Shown here: positions 16,902 through 27,033 of the stretch, in pieces
Layout of the letters: each line of letters begins with the position of its first letter
Position numbering within the stretch: position 1 is the first letter of the stretch
Assembly (NCBI GenBank): GCA_035489755.1
Contig: DATGZK010000048.1
Coordinates: 74,403-138,402 of the forward strand
Source: UBA9160 sp035489755
GTDB taxonomy: Bacteria; Myxococcota_A; UBA9160
Direction of reading: 5' to 3'
DNA: 64,000 nucleotides
Translations under genes and position numbers: made by a program
The notes under the pieces: model-generated
What the model was told of the DNA's origin: nothing
What the model saw: the letters and a program-made list of their open reading frames with translations, nothing else
Databases searched by the model: none

Positions 16902-19900
16902 CTACCTGCCGCCAACCGCACGCGGTCTTGTCACCGCCTGGGGGTCTTCGCGACGCCACAATCGGGCCGACCACAAGCGGAATCGATCCAGATACAGATA
17001 GACCACCGGCGTTGTGTAAAGCGTCAGGACTTGGCTGACAATGAGACCCCCGATAATCGCGATCCCGAGCGGCCTGCGCAGTTCGCCACCCTCGCCGCCG
17101 CTAAGGGCCAACGGCACAGCACCCCAGAGTGCTGCCATGGTGGTCATCATGATCGGCCGAAACCGTAACAAGCAAGCATGGTAGATCGCTTGCTCGGGCT
17201 TCCAGTTGTGATTGCGCTCGGCATCCAGCGCTACGTCGATCATCATAATGGCATTCTTCTTAACGATCCCGATCAGCAAGATCACGCCGATCAGCGCAAT
17301 CACGCTGAACTCCATGTTGAAGATGATCAGCGCTAGCACCGCACCCACTCCCGCCGACGGCAATGTCGATAGGATCGTGACCGGATGCACGTAGCTCTCG
17401 TACAGGATGCCCAGCACCACATAGACGGCGAGAAGAGCAGCCGCGATCAAATACGCTTCATTCGCGAGTGACTGCTGAAACTCGCGAGCTGTTCCCTGGA
17501 AGCTACCGCGGATCGAGCTCGGGACGCCGAGCCGCTGCATCACATCACGGATCGCTGCCGTCGCATCGCTCAGTGATTTACCTGGGGCCAGATTGAATGA
17601 GATCGTGCTGGCGATAAACAGACCTTGATGGTTCACACCGAGCGGCGTCTTGCCAGGACCGTAGTGAGTGAAGGAAGCGAGGGGGACCATGGGTTCCCGG
17701 AACGCGCTCACCGCCGCTCCGGTCGAGGCGCTGCTGTGCCCGCTCGCCGCAAGCTGGTTCGTCGCGAGATTGCGCGCCGTATCTTCAGCAACGGAGGCTG
17801 CAGATGTCACCTGCTTTGTGCCCACCACCGTCCCTGCGACCGCGTTGGTTCCTTGTACACCGCCCACCGATCCCCCTGCGGTGCTGATATAGAGGTACTT
17901 CAGCGTGTCCGGGCTCTGCCAATATTCGGGTGCGACCTCCATCACGACGTGGTATTGGTTCAACGGATTGTAAATCGTCGACACCTGCCGCTGACCAAAC
18001 GCGTCGTAAAGCGTATTGTCGATCATGCTCGCATTGATCCCGAGCCGTGACGCCGTCTCCCGATCAATCACCAAATCCGCCTCGAGGCCATTCTGCTGCT
18101 GGTCGGAGCTCACATCCCTTAGTTCCGGCCTTTGCTGCAGCTCCTGCGTGATCCTCGGTACCCAGCTGTAGAGCGCCGAAAGATCCTCGCTATTCAGCGT
18201 GAACTGATACTGGGCGTTGCTCTGTCGCCCGCCCATGCGAATGTCCTGTGCCGCTTGCAGGTAAAGAACGGCGCCTGGGATGGTGGCCAGCTTTCGTCTC
18301 AGTCGACCAATAATCTGGTCTGCGGAGAGCTTTCGCTGGGTGAGCGGCTTTAGCGAAACGAAGACGAAGCCACCGTTCGTCTGGCCCTGGCCACCTGTGA
18401 ATCCAACGACATTGGCTACATCGGGGTCTTCCTGCACGATCCCGACGAAGCGGGTCAGCTTCTCCTGCATCAGCTGAAAGGAGATGCTCTGATCGGCTTG
18501 GATGTTTCCCACCAAGACTCCGGTGTCTTCTTGAGGGAAAAACCCTTTTGGCACGACGGCGAAAAGATAGACGTTGAGACAGAGCGTCCCGCCGAGGATC
18601 AGCATGACCAGCCGCGGATGCGACAGTGCACGCTGGAGTGTGCGATCGTAGCCAGCGAGGAGCGCGTCAAATACGCGGCCGGTTGCCCGAAAGAATCGGC
18701 CGGGCGGGCCAGGGGATCGCGGCGTGATCAACTGGGCGCACATCATCGGCGTTGTCGTCAGCGACACGACGAGCGACACCAGGATGGCGACTGAAAGAGT
18801 GACGGCGAATTCTCGAAACAGACGCCCGATGATTCCACCCATAAAGAGAATCGGCGTAAACACCGCGACCAGGGAAAGGCTCATCGAAACCACGGTAAAG
18901 CCAACCTCTCGCGCACCCTTCAGCGCCGCCTCGAAGCGCGGGACGCCCGCCTCCACATGCCGCGAGATATTTTCGAGCACAACGATGGCATCATCGACCA
19001 CGAACCCGGTCGCGATCGTGAGTGCCATGAGAGACAAATTGTCGAGGCTGTAGCCTGCGAGGTACATGACTCCAAAGGTTCCGATCAACGAGACTGGTAC
19101 CGCGACGCTCGGCACCAACGTGGCCCTTCCATTTCGCAGGAACAGCAACACCACGAGGATCACCAGAGAAATCGCTACGAGCAGCGTGCGTTCCACATCG
19201 CGCAGCGACGCCCGAATCGTCGCCGAACGGTCCATCGCAATCGAAACGTCGATGGCGCTGGGAATCGAGGCTTCCATCTGCGGCAGGGAAGCCTTGACTC
19301 GATCGATCGTGTCGATGATGTTGGCACCCGGTTGCCGGTAGAGAATCACGAGTACCGCGGGCTTCCCATTGGCTAGACCCGCATTGCGAATGTTCTCGAC
19401 CGAATTGACGACTTCGCCTACATCTGACAGCCGAACGGGCGCGCCGTTGCGGTAGGCGATCAGAAGGGACTGATACTGACTCGCTTGGCTGCCTTGGTCG
19501 TTATCGTAGATTTGGTAGTGGGTCTCGTTGCCTTCGATTGAGCCCTTCGGTGCATGTGCGTTTGCGGAGGCCAGGGCTGCCCGCACGTCCTCCAGGCCGA
19601 TGCCGTATTCGAACAGAGCAGTCGGGTTGAGTTCAACGCGCACGGCCGGGAGCGCGCTGCCACCGATCGTGACCTGACCGATACCCTGGAGCTGAGAAAA
19701 TTTCTGCTGCAACACTGAAGAAGCAGCGTCGTAGATTTGACCCTGGGTGAGAGTAGACGAGGTGAGCGTGAGGATCATGATCGGCGAGTCAGCCGGGTTG
19801 ACCTTGCGATAGGTGGGATTGCTACGCAAGCTCGCTGGGAGATCCGCCCGCGCCGCGTTGATTGCAGCCTGCACATCCCGGGCTGCGCCGTCGATGTCCC

Positions 19901-20195
19901 GATCTAGACCAAATTGCAAGGTGATCCGCGCACTCCCCACGGTGCTTGAGGAGGTCATCTCCGTCACGTCCGCAATCACACCCAGATGGCGCTCCAGCGG
20001 AGTCGCCACACTGGTTGCCACCACCTCAGGGCTCGCTCCCGGCAGCTGCGCTTGGACAGAAATCGTGGGGAAGTCGACCTGAGGCAGGGGGGCCACGGGG
20101 AGCTGAAAGAAGGCGATCATCCCAGCCAGGGCCAAGCCGATGGTAAGCAGGGTCGTCGCCACGGGCCGGCGGATAAAAAATGCCGAAGGATTCAC
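16902..20195 (-). CDS. mdtC: RND multidrug efflux permease, MdtC type
   Basis: A 1097-residue RND inner-membrane transporter with the closest visible resemblance to E. coli MdtC: RRPVATTLLTIGLALAG, VAPLPQVDFPTI and ATGFVVDDAIVVLENI. The GTG at 20193-20195 overlaps the mdtB stop as GTGA; the frame is open further upstream, but that part runs inside mdtB. Two halves of one plus five TM helices and two large periplasmic loops are evident. The second periplasmic loop carries an extra stretch of about 60 residues rich in A, G, S, T and V (encoded near 17695-17885) that E. coli MdtC lacks. Together with MdtB and MdtA it should form a heteromultimeric proton-driven pump. Confidence 0.93.
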   Translation of the reverse strand: MNPSAFFIRRPVATTLLTIGLALAGMIAFFQLPVAPLPQVDFPTISVQAQLPGASPEVVATSVATPLERHLGVIADVTEMTSSSTVGSARITLQFGLDRDIDGAARDVQAAINAARADLPASLRSNPTYRKVNPADSPIMILTLTSSTLTQGQIYDAASSVLQQKFSQLQGIGQVTIGGSALPAVRVELNPTALFEYGIGLEDVRAALASANAHAPKGSIEGNETHYQIYDNDQGSQASQYQSLLIAYRNGAPVRLSDVGEVVNSVENIRNAGLANGKPAVLVILYRQPGANIIDTIDRVKASLPQMEASIPSAIDVSIAMDRSATIRASLRDVERTLLVAISLVILVVLLFLRNGRATLVPSVAVPVSLIGTFGVMYLAGYSLDNLSLMALTIATGFVVDDAIVVLENISRHVEAGVPRFEAALKGAREVGFTVVSMSLSLVAVFTPILFMGGIIGRLFREFAVTLSVAILVSLVVSLTTTPMMCAQLITPRSPGPPGRFFRATGRVFDALLAGYDRTLQRALSHPRLVMLILGGTLCLNVYLFAVVPKGFFPQEDTGVLVGNIQADQSISFQLMQEKLTRFVGIVQEDPDVANVVGFTGGQGQTNGGFVFVSLKPLTQRKLSADQIIGRLRRKLATIPGAVLYLQAAQDIRMGGRQSNAQYQFTLNSEDLSALYSWVPRITQELQQRPELRDVSSDQQQNGLEADLVIDRETASRLGINASMIDNTLYDAFGQRQVSTIYNPLNQYHVVMEVAPEYWQSPDTLKYLYISTAGGSVGGVQGTNAVAGTVVGTKQVTSAASVAEDTARNLATNQLAASGHSSASTGAAVSAFREPMVPLASFTHYGPGKTPLGVNHQGLFIASTISFNLAPGKSLSDATAAIRDVMQRLGVPSSIRGSFQGTAREFQQSLANEAYLIAAALLAVYVVLGILYESYVHPVTILSTLPSAGVGAVLALIIFNMEFSVIALIGVILLIGIVKKNAIMMIDVALDAERNHNWKPEQAIYHACLLRFRPIMMTTMAALWGAVPLALSGGEGGELRRPLGIAIIGGLIVSQVLTLYTTPVVYLYLDRFRLWSARLWRREDPQAVTRPRAVGGR

Positions 20196-23100
20196 AGCGC
20201 CGGACTCTGCTCGGCGCTCGGATTCGACTCGCCGGAAGACGACATGCCGAAGCGCTCTGCGATCCGATCGAAAGCCAGATAGATCACCGGAGTCGTAAAC
20301 AACGTCAGCACCTGACTGACGATGAGCCCGCCAACAATCGTAATTCCAAGCGGATGGCGCAGCTCGGATCCCGTACCCCTGCCGATCATGAGTGGAAGCG
20401 CTCCCAGGAGCGCCGCCATCGTGGTCATCAAGATCGGGCGCAGCCGCAGGAGACAAGCTTGAAAGATCGCCTCTCGGGGCGGCTTGCCCTCCTTCCGTTC
20501 CGCCTCCAGGGCAAAGTCGATCATCATGATCGCGTTCTTCTTCACAATTCCAATCAGGAGCACAATCCCGATGATTCCGATGATCCCGAGATCATCGCCC
20601 GCGATCATGAGGCCCAGCAGTGCGCCAATCCCAGCCGAGGGAAGTGTCGACAGAATGGTCACTGGATGCACGTAGCTTTCGTAGAGAACGCCCAGCACAA
20701 TGTAGACCGTGACGATGGCCGCCAAGATCAAAAACAACTCGTTCCCCAGCGCCGATTGGAACGCGAGCGCAGCACCCTGGAACACCGTGAATATGCTCGG
20801 CGGCAACCCGATCTCGCGCTCCGTTGCCTTCACTGCCGCTACGGCCTCACCCAGAGAAGCGCCGGGCCCCAAATTGAACGAGATACTCGTTGCGGGGAAT
20901 TGGCCGAGGTGGTTGATTTGCAGCGGCGCCGTCTGCTCCGTCACTTGAGCGAGGCTTGACAGGGGCACCTGGCCACCCGCTGCGATCGACGAAGGCAGAT
21001 ACATGGCGCTCAGATCGGGTAGACCACTTTGCTGCGACGGCTTGGCCTCGAGGATCACGCGGTATTGATTGGACTGTGTGAAAATCGTCGAAACAATGCG
21101 CTGCCCAAAGGAGTCGTAGAGTGCATTGTCGATGGTCGCCGGCGTGATACCGAATCGACCCGCAGTGTCACGATCGATCGTGATGTAGGCGGAAAGCCCG
21201 TGCTCCTCCAAATCCGCAGCAACGTCGCTAAACTGCGGCAACTGATTGAGCCGCTCGACCAGCTTTGGCGCCCAGATTCCGAGTTCATCCGGGTTTGCGT
21301 CCTCCAATACGAACTGATATTGCGTGCGGCTCACACTCGTATCGATCGTCAAATCCTGTACGGGTTGCATGTAAACGGTGATGCCAGGCACATCACGCGT
21401 CTCTGTCTGCAACCGGCGAATGATCTCGCTCGCGCTAAGACTCCGCTCGTTGTGCGGCTTTAGATTAATCAGAAAGCGGCCACTATTCAGTGTCCGGTTT
21501 GTACCGTCGACGCCGATAAATGACGATAAGCTCTGTACGTCTGGATCCTTCAGGATGGCTGCGGCCAACGCCTGCTGCCGCTCCGCCATCGCTGCGAAGG
21601 ACAGCGACTGCGGTGCTTCGGAGATGCCTTGAATCAGGCCGGTGTCTTGGACAGGAAAGAATCCCTTCGGAATCACAATGTAGAGGATCATCGTCAAGAC
21701 GAGTGTGGCGACGGCTACGATGAGCGTAGCCGCCTGACGGTCGAGAACCCAGTTTAACGCTCGTTCATAGGATCGGGTTAGCGCCTCAAACCATTCGCGG
21801 TTTAGTCGTGCAAAGGCCGTCTCGTGGCTTTCGGAGGCACGCCGCAACAGCTTGGCGCAAAGCATCGGGACCAGAGTCAGGGACACCACTGCTGAGATCA
21901 GGATGGTCACCGCGAGCGTGACTGCGAATTCACGAAATAGGCGCCCTACCACGTCGCCCATAAAAAGCAGCGGAATCAGCACGGCGATGAGCGAGATGGT
22001 CAAGGACACGATCGTGAAACCGATCTGCTCGGAGCCTTTGAGCGCAGCCGTGAGCGGCGGATCTCCCTCCTCGAGGTAGCGCGTGATGTTCTCGATCATC
22101 ACGATCGCGTCATCGACGACAAAGCCTGTGGCGATGGTCAGAGCCATCAGGGAAAGGTTGTTGATGCTGTAGCCGAGCAAATACATCGCACCAAAGGAAC
22201 CAATGAGTGAAAGAGGGACGGAAAGGCTCGGAATGATCGTCGCGCGTACGTTGCGGAGAAAGAAAAAAATTACGAGAACAACGAGGATCACGGCCAGCGT
22301 GAGCTCGAACTCGACATCGCTTACCGAGGCACGGATCGTGGTCGTCCGGTCCGAGAGAACTGTCACGTCGATCGCGGAAGGGAGGGCGGCCTGCAGCTGT
22401 GGAAGCAGCGCCTTGATGCCATCAACGACTGCGATCACGTTTGCGCCTGGCTGACGCTGAATGTTTAAGATGACCGCGGGCGTCGTATCCTTCCAGGCAG
22501 CGAGTTTGACGTTCTCCGCGTCTTCTCTCACCTCCGCCACATCCGAGAGACGTACTGGGTTATTGTTCTTGTAGGCGACGATCAGACTTTTGTAGTCGTC
22601 TGCGTTTCGTAACTGGTCGTTGGCGTTAATGGTATGCGCGCGTGAGGGCCCGTCGAAATTCCCCTTCGGGGTATTGACGTTGGCATTCGCGATGGTTGTC
22701 CGCAGATCGTCAATATTGAGCCCGTAGGCCGCAAGCACGCGCAGATCGGCTTGAACCCGTACGGCGGGGCGTTGGCCGCCGCTGATACTGACCAAGCCGA
22801 CGCCCGGAAGTTGCGAGATCTTCTGGGCAAGCCGCGTATCGGCCAGGTCTTCGACCTGCGGCAGAGGAAGCGTCTTCGAGGTGAGAGCCAGGGTCAGGAT
22901 GGGCGCATCGGCGGGATTGACCTTGGCATAGATTGGAGGTGCTGGAAGATCCGACGGCAGAAGATTTCCAGCCGCATTGATGGCAGCCTGAACCTCTTGC
23001 TCGGCCACGTCCAGGCTCAGATTGAGGGCAAACTGCAGCGTGATCACCGAGGCGCCCGCAGAGCTTGACGAGGACATCTGGTTCAGACTTGGCATCTGAC

Positions 23101-23314
23101 CGAACTGAACTTCGAGCGGCGCTGTGACTGAAGTACTCATCACGTCGGGGCTTGCGCCGGGATAAAACGTCTGGACCTGGATTGTCGGGTAGTCCACCTC
23201 CGGCAGAGCCGAGAGCGGAAGGAATTGGAAGGCGAGGATGCCTACCAATAGGATGGCCAGCATCAGAAGAGAAGTGGCGACCGGGCGAAGAATGAACGGA
23301 CGCGAGGGATTCAT
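20192..23314 (-). CDS. mdtB: RND multidrug efflux permease, MdtB type
   Basis: A 1040-residue RND permease beginning MNPSRPFILRPVATSLL, with SALPEVDYPTIQVQTFYPG and TAPLEVQFGQM closely resembling E. coli MdtB. The TM4 segment ATGFVVDDAIVMIENI carries the paired Asp residues of the proton relay, and GIVKKNAIMMIDFALEA supplies the TM10 Lys. MdtB and MdtC act as a B2C heterotrimer in Enterobacteria, and the B/C gene order here (A, B, C) is the same. It lies 72 bases downstream of mdtA. No outer-membrane TolC-type gene is in the operon. Confidence 0.94.
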   Translation of the reverse strand: MNPSRPFILRPVATSLLMLAILLVGILAFQFLPLSALPEVDYPTIQVQTFYPGASPDVMSTSVTAPLEVQFGQMPSLNQMSSSSSAGASVITLQFALNLSLDVAEQEVQAAINAAGNLLPSDLPAPPIYAKVNPADAPILTLALTSKTLPLPQVEDLADTRLAQKISQLPGVGLVSISGGQRPAVRVQADLRVLAAYGLNIDDLRTTIANANVNTPKGNFDGPSRAHTINANDQLRNADDYKSLIVAYKNNNPVRLSDVAEVREDAENVKLAAWKDTTPAVILNIQRQPGANVIAVVDGIKALLPQLQAALPSAIDVTVLSDRTTTIRASVSDVEFELTLAVILVVLVIFFFLRNVRATIIPSLSVPLSLIGSFGAMYLLGYSINNLSLMALTIATGFVVDDAIVMIENITRYLEEGDPPLTAALKGSEQIGFTIVSLTISLIAVLIPLLFMGDVVGRLFREFAVTLAVTILISAVVSLTLVPMLCAKLLRRASESHETAFARLNREWFEALTRSYERALNWVLDRQAATLIVAVATLVLTMILYIVIPKGFFPVQDTGLIQGISEAPQSLSFAAMAERQQALAAAILKDPDVQSLSSFIGVDGTNRTLNSGRFLINLKPHNERSLSASEIIRRLQTETRDVPGITVYMQPVQDLTIDTSVSRTQYQFVLEDANPDELGIWAPKLVERLNQLPQFSDVAADLEEHGLSAYITIDRDTAGRFGITPATIDNALYDSFGQRIVSTIFTQSNQYRVILEAKPSQQSGLPDLSAMYLPSSIAAGGQVPLSSLAQVTEQTAPLQINHLGQFPATSISFNLGPGASLGEAVAAVKATEREIGLPPSIFTVFQGAALAFQSALGNELFLILAAIVTVYIVLGVLYESYVHPVTILSTLPSAGIGALLGLMIAGDDLGIIGIIGIVLLIGIVKKNAIMMIDFALEAERKEGKPPREAIFQACLLRLRPILMTTMAALLGALPLMIGRGTGSELRHPLGITIVGGLIVSQVLTLFTTPVIYLAFDRIAERFGMSSSGESNPSAEQSPAL

Positions 23315-23386
23315 GCTCCCCTCACACGACGTGTCCGGATCCGCCGGTCATTGGCCGTTCAAGGAGTGCGACCGCTGCTCTTGCGG

Positions 23387-24655
23387 TCATTTCGAGCGAT
23401 GACCGTGTGGGCCGGATGGTGTTTGCAGGGCCTCGGCCGCTGCGGTGGATTCCGTGGGCGCGCTACCGCGCACCTCGACCTTGGCGCCTTCACGCAGCTT
23501 GTCAGCGCCATCGATCACCACGCGATCGCCCAGCGACAGGCCGGATTGCACCGCTACTCGCTCACCGTCAACCGGACCGAGCGTCACGGCTTGCACCGTA
23601 ACGGAGTTGTCGGGTTTCACGAGATAGACGAAAGTGCCTGGCGCGCCGCGCTGGATCGCTGCGCCGGGAACCACGGTCGCGTCATGGAGCACGTCGACCA
23701 GGATGTTCGCGTTGACGAATTGATTCGGGAACAGAGCTTCGTTTTCGTTCTCGAACAGGGCCTTTAGCTTGACCGTTCCGGTAGAGGTATCGATCTGACT
23801 GTCTACCGCCGTAAGAACGCCCGTGGCGAGCTTCGTCGAGCGACTCCTGTCATAAGCGGTAACCGGCAGCTTTGCGCCGTCATGCAACCTCTTCAGGACA
23901 GGGGGTAGATCGTCCTCCGGCAGGACGAGAACCACGGCGATGGGTTTTGTCTGCGTAATCACGGCGAGGCCCGTGCTGCTGTTCACCTGCACGTAGTTTC
24001 CGGGATCCACCAGCCGGAGGCCGACGCGACCGTCGATCGGCGACACGATACGACAGTAGTTCAGATTGAGCCGAGCATTGTCGACCAGGCCCTGGTCGAT
24101 TTTCACGGTGCCTTCGCTTTGTCGCACCGTATATTCCTGGTCAACCACCTGTTGCTTGGCGATCGAATCTTCCTTGTCCAGCGTCTCGTATCGAGCCAGA
24201 TCGATTTGAGCGACCTTCAGGGTTGCTTGATCTTTTAGAAGCTGACCCTCTGCCTGATCGAGCGCTGCTTGATAGGGGCGTGGATCGATCTGGGCGAGGA
24301 AATCACCCTTGCGAACAGTCTGACCCTCCTTGAAGGCAACTTCCGTTAACTGACCGTTGATCTGCGTCTGAACGGTCACGGTGGCCAAAGGCGTCACCGT
24401 GCCGAGCGCATCCAGAGTGATGTTGAGATCTCCTTGGACGGCGCTAGCAGCGCGTACTGGCATGGCCGCAATGGCGCCAGGCCGGCCAGACTGGGTGTTC
24501 TGCGCGGACCGTGCGTGAATCCACCAGACGAGCGCGATGCCAAGCAGCACGACCGATAGCCAAACGATCCAGCGCACTGTCGGTTGACGGAGCTGGCGCG
24601 GTAGAAGGGCCTGAATCGTCGCTTGGCTGTGGTGTCTAAGACCGTCGTCGCCCAT
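23387..24655 (-). CDS. mdtA: RND efflux periplasmic adaptor, MdtA type
   Basis: A membrane-fusion protein of about 422 residues. An N-terminal TM anchor (WIVWLSVVLLGIALVWWI) is followed by lipoyl halves (VTVQTQINGQLTEVAFKEG and RIVSPIDGRVGLRLVDPG), an alpha-helical hairpin, a beta-barrel and a membrane-proximal domain. It would bridge the MdtBC pump to an outer-membrane channel. Three in-frame ATGs exist; the one at 24653-24655 is chosen because GGAG and AGGA lie just upstream, while the ATG at 24680-24682 has no ribosome site. Its start overlaps the end of the small ORF upstream. Confidence 0.92.
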   Translation of the reverse strand: MGDDGLRHHSQATIQALLPRQLRQPTVRWIVWLSVVLLGIALVWWIHARSAQNTQSGRPGAIAAMPVRAASAVQGDLNITLDALGTVTPLATVTVQTQINGQLTEVAFKEGQTVRKGDFLAQIDPRPYQAALDQAEGQLLKDQATLKVAQIDLARYETLDKEDSIAKQQVVDQEYTVRQSEGTVKIDQGLVDNARLNLNYCRIVSPIDGRVGLRLVDPGNYVQVNSSTGLAVITQTKPIAVVLVLPEDDLPPVLKRLHDGAKLPVTAYDRSRSTKLATGVLTAVDSQIDTSTGTVKLKALFENENEALFPNQFVNANILVDVLHDATVVPGAAIQRGAPGTFVYLVKPDNSVTVQAVTLGPVDGERVAVQSGLSLGDRVVIDGADKLREGAKVEVRGSAPTESTAAAEALQTPSGPHGHRSK

Positions 24656-24839
24656 GGCAGGTTCCTGCTCCATAGCGTTCATGCAGATCGAAGGGGCCTT
24701 TGAGGTGCTCTAAACCCAAGGCGAACCATGCGCGGCTATGATCCGATTGGGAAAGGACATCGAGCTCGCATGGGAGCTTGATCGCCCCGTCGCAGCCCTT
24801 CGGACCTTCGACCCCGATCACCAGCGTGCCATACCCCAT
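24636..24839 (-). CDS. small hypothetical protein leading the mdt operon
   Basis: A 67-residue frame starting MGYGTLVIGVEGPKG. The case for translation is an excellent GAGGAG 8 bases before the ATG and an overlap with the mdtA 5' end that would allow coupling. It has no signal peptide or TM segment and I do not recognise the family. It could be a real small protein or a translated leader that controls mdtA. The overlap with mdtA in another frame could equally be chance. Confidence 0.4.
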   Translation of the reverse strand: MGYGTLVIGVEGPKGCDGAIKLPCELDVLSQSDHSRAWFALGLEHLKGPFDLHERYGAGTCHGRRRS

Positions 24840-25416
24840 TGAAAAAGCTCCTCATTGGACCCGTATTTCCCTCATTTCGCCGCGAAGCGCAGGAGACCCC
24901 CCCGCCCGAAGACCTCGGTCGCGCGACGAAGTCCGATCAGCGCGGGATCCCACTGCTTCGGGTACCTCGAGACCCGATTGGCAACGCGGTGAGAAGCTGG
25001 CAACCCCCCCCGGTAAAGAGCGGCGCAGCCAGCCTGTAGGTTGACAGGGAAAACAGCATCGAGAACTCGAGGCGGAGAGGCTTGCTGGCAGTCACTGGGG
25101 CTCGCGGGCCACGCCCGCTGAATGCACGGATGGCCCCGCTCACGTCGCAAGCGCCGGTGGGCCGCACCCGGGGCCCGCCCCGCGCCTCGAGGCTACGGCC
25201 GCGGGGAGGCGGTACTTTGCCCGCGCCTCCGGACCGGCAGGAAGCCGAATCCCCAGGGGAGGGCTTCTGGCTGGTCTGCGCTACTCGAGGCCGGGTCGGG
25301 TTCCGCCGTGGTATCGTGCGCGCCGCTCCGAGGGCGAGGAGAAAAGCGGGGCAAGAGTTGCGGCGTCCAGGAGACGGTCTAGGGCACGAGCAGGGCGGCG
25401 AGAATAGGCGGGCTTC
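24840..25416. other. intergenic, no gene recognised
   Basis: About 580 bases between the mdt operon and tRNA-Gln. Apart from the GAGGAG serving the small ORF at its left edge and an isolated TTGACA at 25041-25046 with no convincing -10 partner, I see no coding or RNA signal. Confidence 0.4.
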
Positions 25417-25490
25417 TCCCCGGTCGTCTAACGGCAGGACAGCAGGCTCTGAACCTGCGAATGGTGGTTCGAATCCATCCCGGGGAACCA
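25417..25490 (+). tRNA. tRNA-Gln (anticodon CTG)
   Basis: A 74-base cloverleaf. The acceptor stem pairs TCCCCGG with CCGGGGA, the anticodon stem is GCAGG/CCTGC around loop CTCTGAA (anticodon CTG, reading CAG), and the T arm has TTCGAAT. The 3' CCA is encoded (25488-25490). Confidence 0.95.
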
Positions 25491-25816
25491 CTTCTAAATC
25501 AAGGAGTTGCAGCTCCGAAGTCCCTCTTCGGAAGTCCCGATACTTCTCACCGTGAGAAACGAGGGGCAGCTCCCAGCGCGGATCGCGGCTCCACATCAGC
25601 TTTAAGAATGGAAAGAGCAGTTGGGTAAAGAGGTCTGGCGGGAAAACCTATGAGGAGGCGGGACAAAGGCTCTGCCGTGGTAGTTCGCGACCCAAAATCG
25701 AAGGCCCACCCAACCCCGCCCGTTCCTTTCCTGTTGTCGGCGATTGCGACGGCACGCACCCCAACCCTCAGGTTCGAAGCCGCTGCGGCGCCGGCGCGCA
25801 TATGTCGATCACGGAA
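25491..25816. other. intergenic, nothing recognised
   Basis: About 325 bases downstream of tRNA-Gln and convergent with the SDR gene. Open frames here lack ribosome sites or family resemblance. Confidence 0.4.
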
Positions 25817-26701
25817 TCACGGGATCGGTTTGCTCGCGCTGTGCGACCGCGGATACTTCATGAAGCGCACGATGATCGCGTCCCGCCAGCGATCGGGCAG
25901 CCAGCGCGCGAGCAGGGCTTGCACCTTCGCATCGGTCCCGACCAGGTAACGGGCCTTCGGACGGGCTGCCGTGAGTGCGTGGTGGATTGCGCGTGCCACC
26001 GCTGCCGGGGGAATCGCGACGCGCTTTTGCTGCTCCATCATGGCGAGCACGGCGCGGATCGCATCGCCGTAGAGCTCGGTCGCGTCCCGCGGGAGGCCCG
26101 CGAGCATCGAAGCCGCGTAGGACTCGGTCTTGCCCCAGATCGCCGTGTCGATCGCGCCGGGCTCGATCAGCGACACCTGGATGCCCCACGGTGCCAGCTC
26201 CATCCGCTCGGACTCGCTCAAGGCCTCGAGCGCGAACTTCGATGCGTTGTAGGGGGCGACGAGCGGCTGTGACACGCGGCCTCCGATTGAGCCCACGTTC
26301 ACGATCCGACCTCGCGCGCGGCGAATCGCGGGCAAGAAGGCCTTCGTAACGGCGACCACGGACACGACATTCACCTCGAACTGACGGCGCAGCTCGTCGA
26401 GATCGAGGAACTCGACCGGTGCGCCGAGGCCGATTCCTGCATTGTTGACGAGGCCCGAGAGGCCGGCCTCTCTGACCTCGGCCTCGACGCGCTTGGCCGC
26501 CGCAGCGATCGCTGCAGCGTCCGTCACGTCCAGCAGGAGTGGCTCCAGCCTCTCCGAGCCCTCCTTGCGCAGGGATTCCCCGTCCGCTTCGCGGCGCACT
26601 CCCGCAAATACGCGGAAACCCTCGCGATCGAGGTGCAGCGCAGCGGCGCGCCCGATGCCGGTCGAAGCGCCCGTGAGAACGACAGTGCCCGACGTGCTCA
26701 T
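25817..26701 (-). CDS. short-chain dehydrogenase/reductase
   Basis: A 294-residue classical SDR with a Rossmann fold. The NAD(P) motif is TGASTGIG near residue 10, the structural NNAG appears in LVNNAGIGL, and the catalytic Ser, Tyr and Lys are in VGSIGG and YNASKFALE. The arginine in VRREADG after the second strand suggests NADPH preference. The start is ATG 26699-26701 with AGGA seven bases upstream. The substrate is not evident; family members of this type act on retinol-like, steroid-like or other lipid alcohols. It is divergent from the glycan-like operon at 27034. Confidence 0.88.
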   Translation of the reverse strand: MSTSGTVVLTGASTGIGRAAALHLDREGFRVFAGVRREADGESLRKEGSERLEPLLLDVTDAAAIAAAAKRVEAEVREAGLSGLVNNAGIGLGAPVEFLDLDELRRQFEVNVVSVVAVTKAFLPAIRRARGRIVNVGSIGGRVSQPLVAPYNASKFALEALSESERMELAPWGIQVSLIEPGAIDTAIWGKTESYAASMLAGLPRDATELYGDAIRAVLAMMEQQKRVAIPPAAVARAIHHALTAARPKARYLVGTDAKVQALLARWLPDRWRDAIIVRFMKYPRSHSASKPIP

Positions 26702-27033
26702 GCAGTCCTTTCTTCCGTGTATGACGACAGGAAGCAGCCTGCCAGGTCTAGCGTCTCGCACACTACGCCTGCCCTAGGTTCCACGCCCTTTCCTCGCAGC
26801 CCGACGATACCGTGCCTCAGCCTTTACCCTCTCGTCGTCCCACCCGTCCTCAGCAAGCGTCGGAGGTCTGAGCCTCCCGTGCGCAGCCGACCCGAGCAAT
26901 CGCATCCGCCGGCCGACTGCAATCCGACGCCTCCCGCGCGAGCCCCGGATCGAGGCAGGTCGGCGCTCAAGGCAGCTTGGCACCGAACCGATGCGATGAG
27001 CAGGCGGTACCGCGCCGCGAGGGGACGCTTGAC
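26702..27033. other. divergent intergenic region
   Basis: About 330 bases between the divergent SDR and TMTC-like genes. It must carry promoters for both, but I find no clear -35/-10 or sigma-54 sequence. The GAGGGG at its right edge serves the GTG start of the next gene. Confidence 0.4.

Noticed and set aside
25041..25046. TTGACA as a -35 element for tRNA-Gln
   Set aside because: It is more than 370 bases upstream and has no -10 element at 16-18 bases.
25547..25801. 84-codon minus-strand frame downstream of the SDR
   Set aside because: No ribosome site and no recognised family; treated as non-coding.
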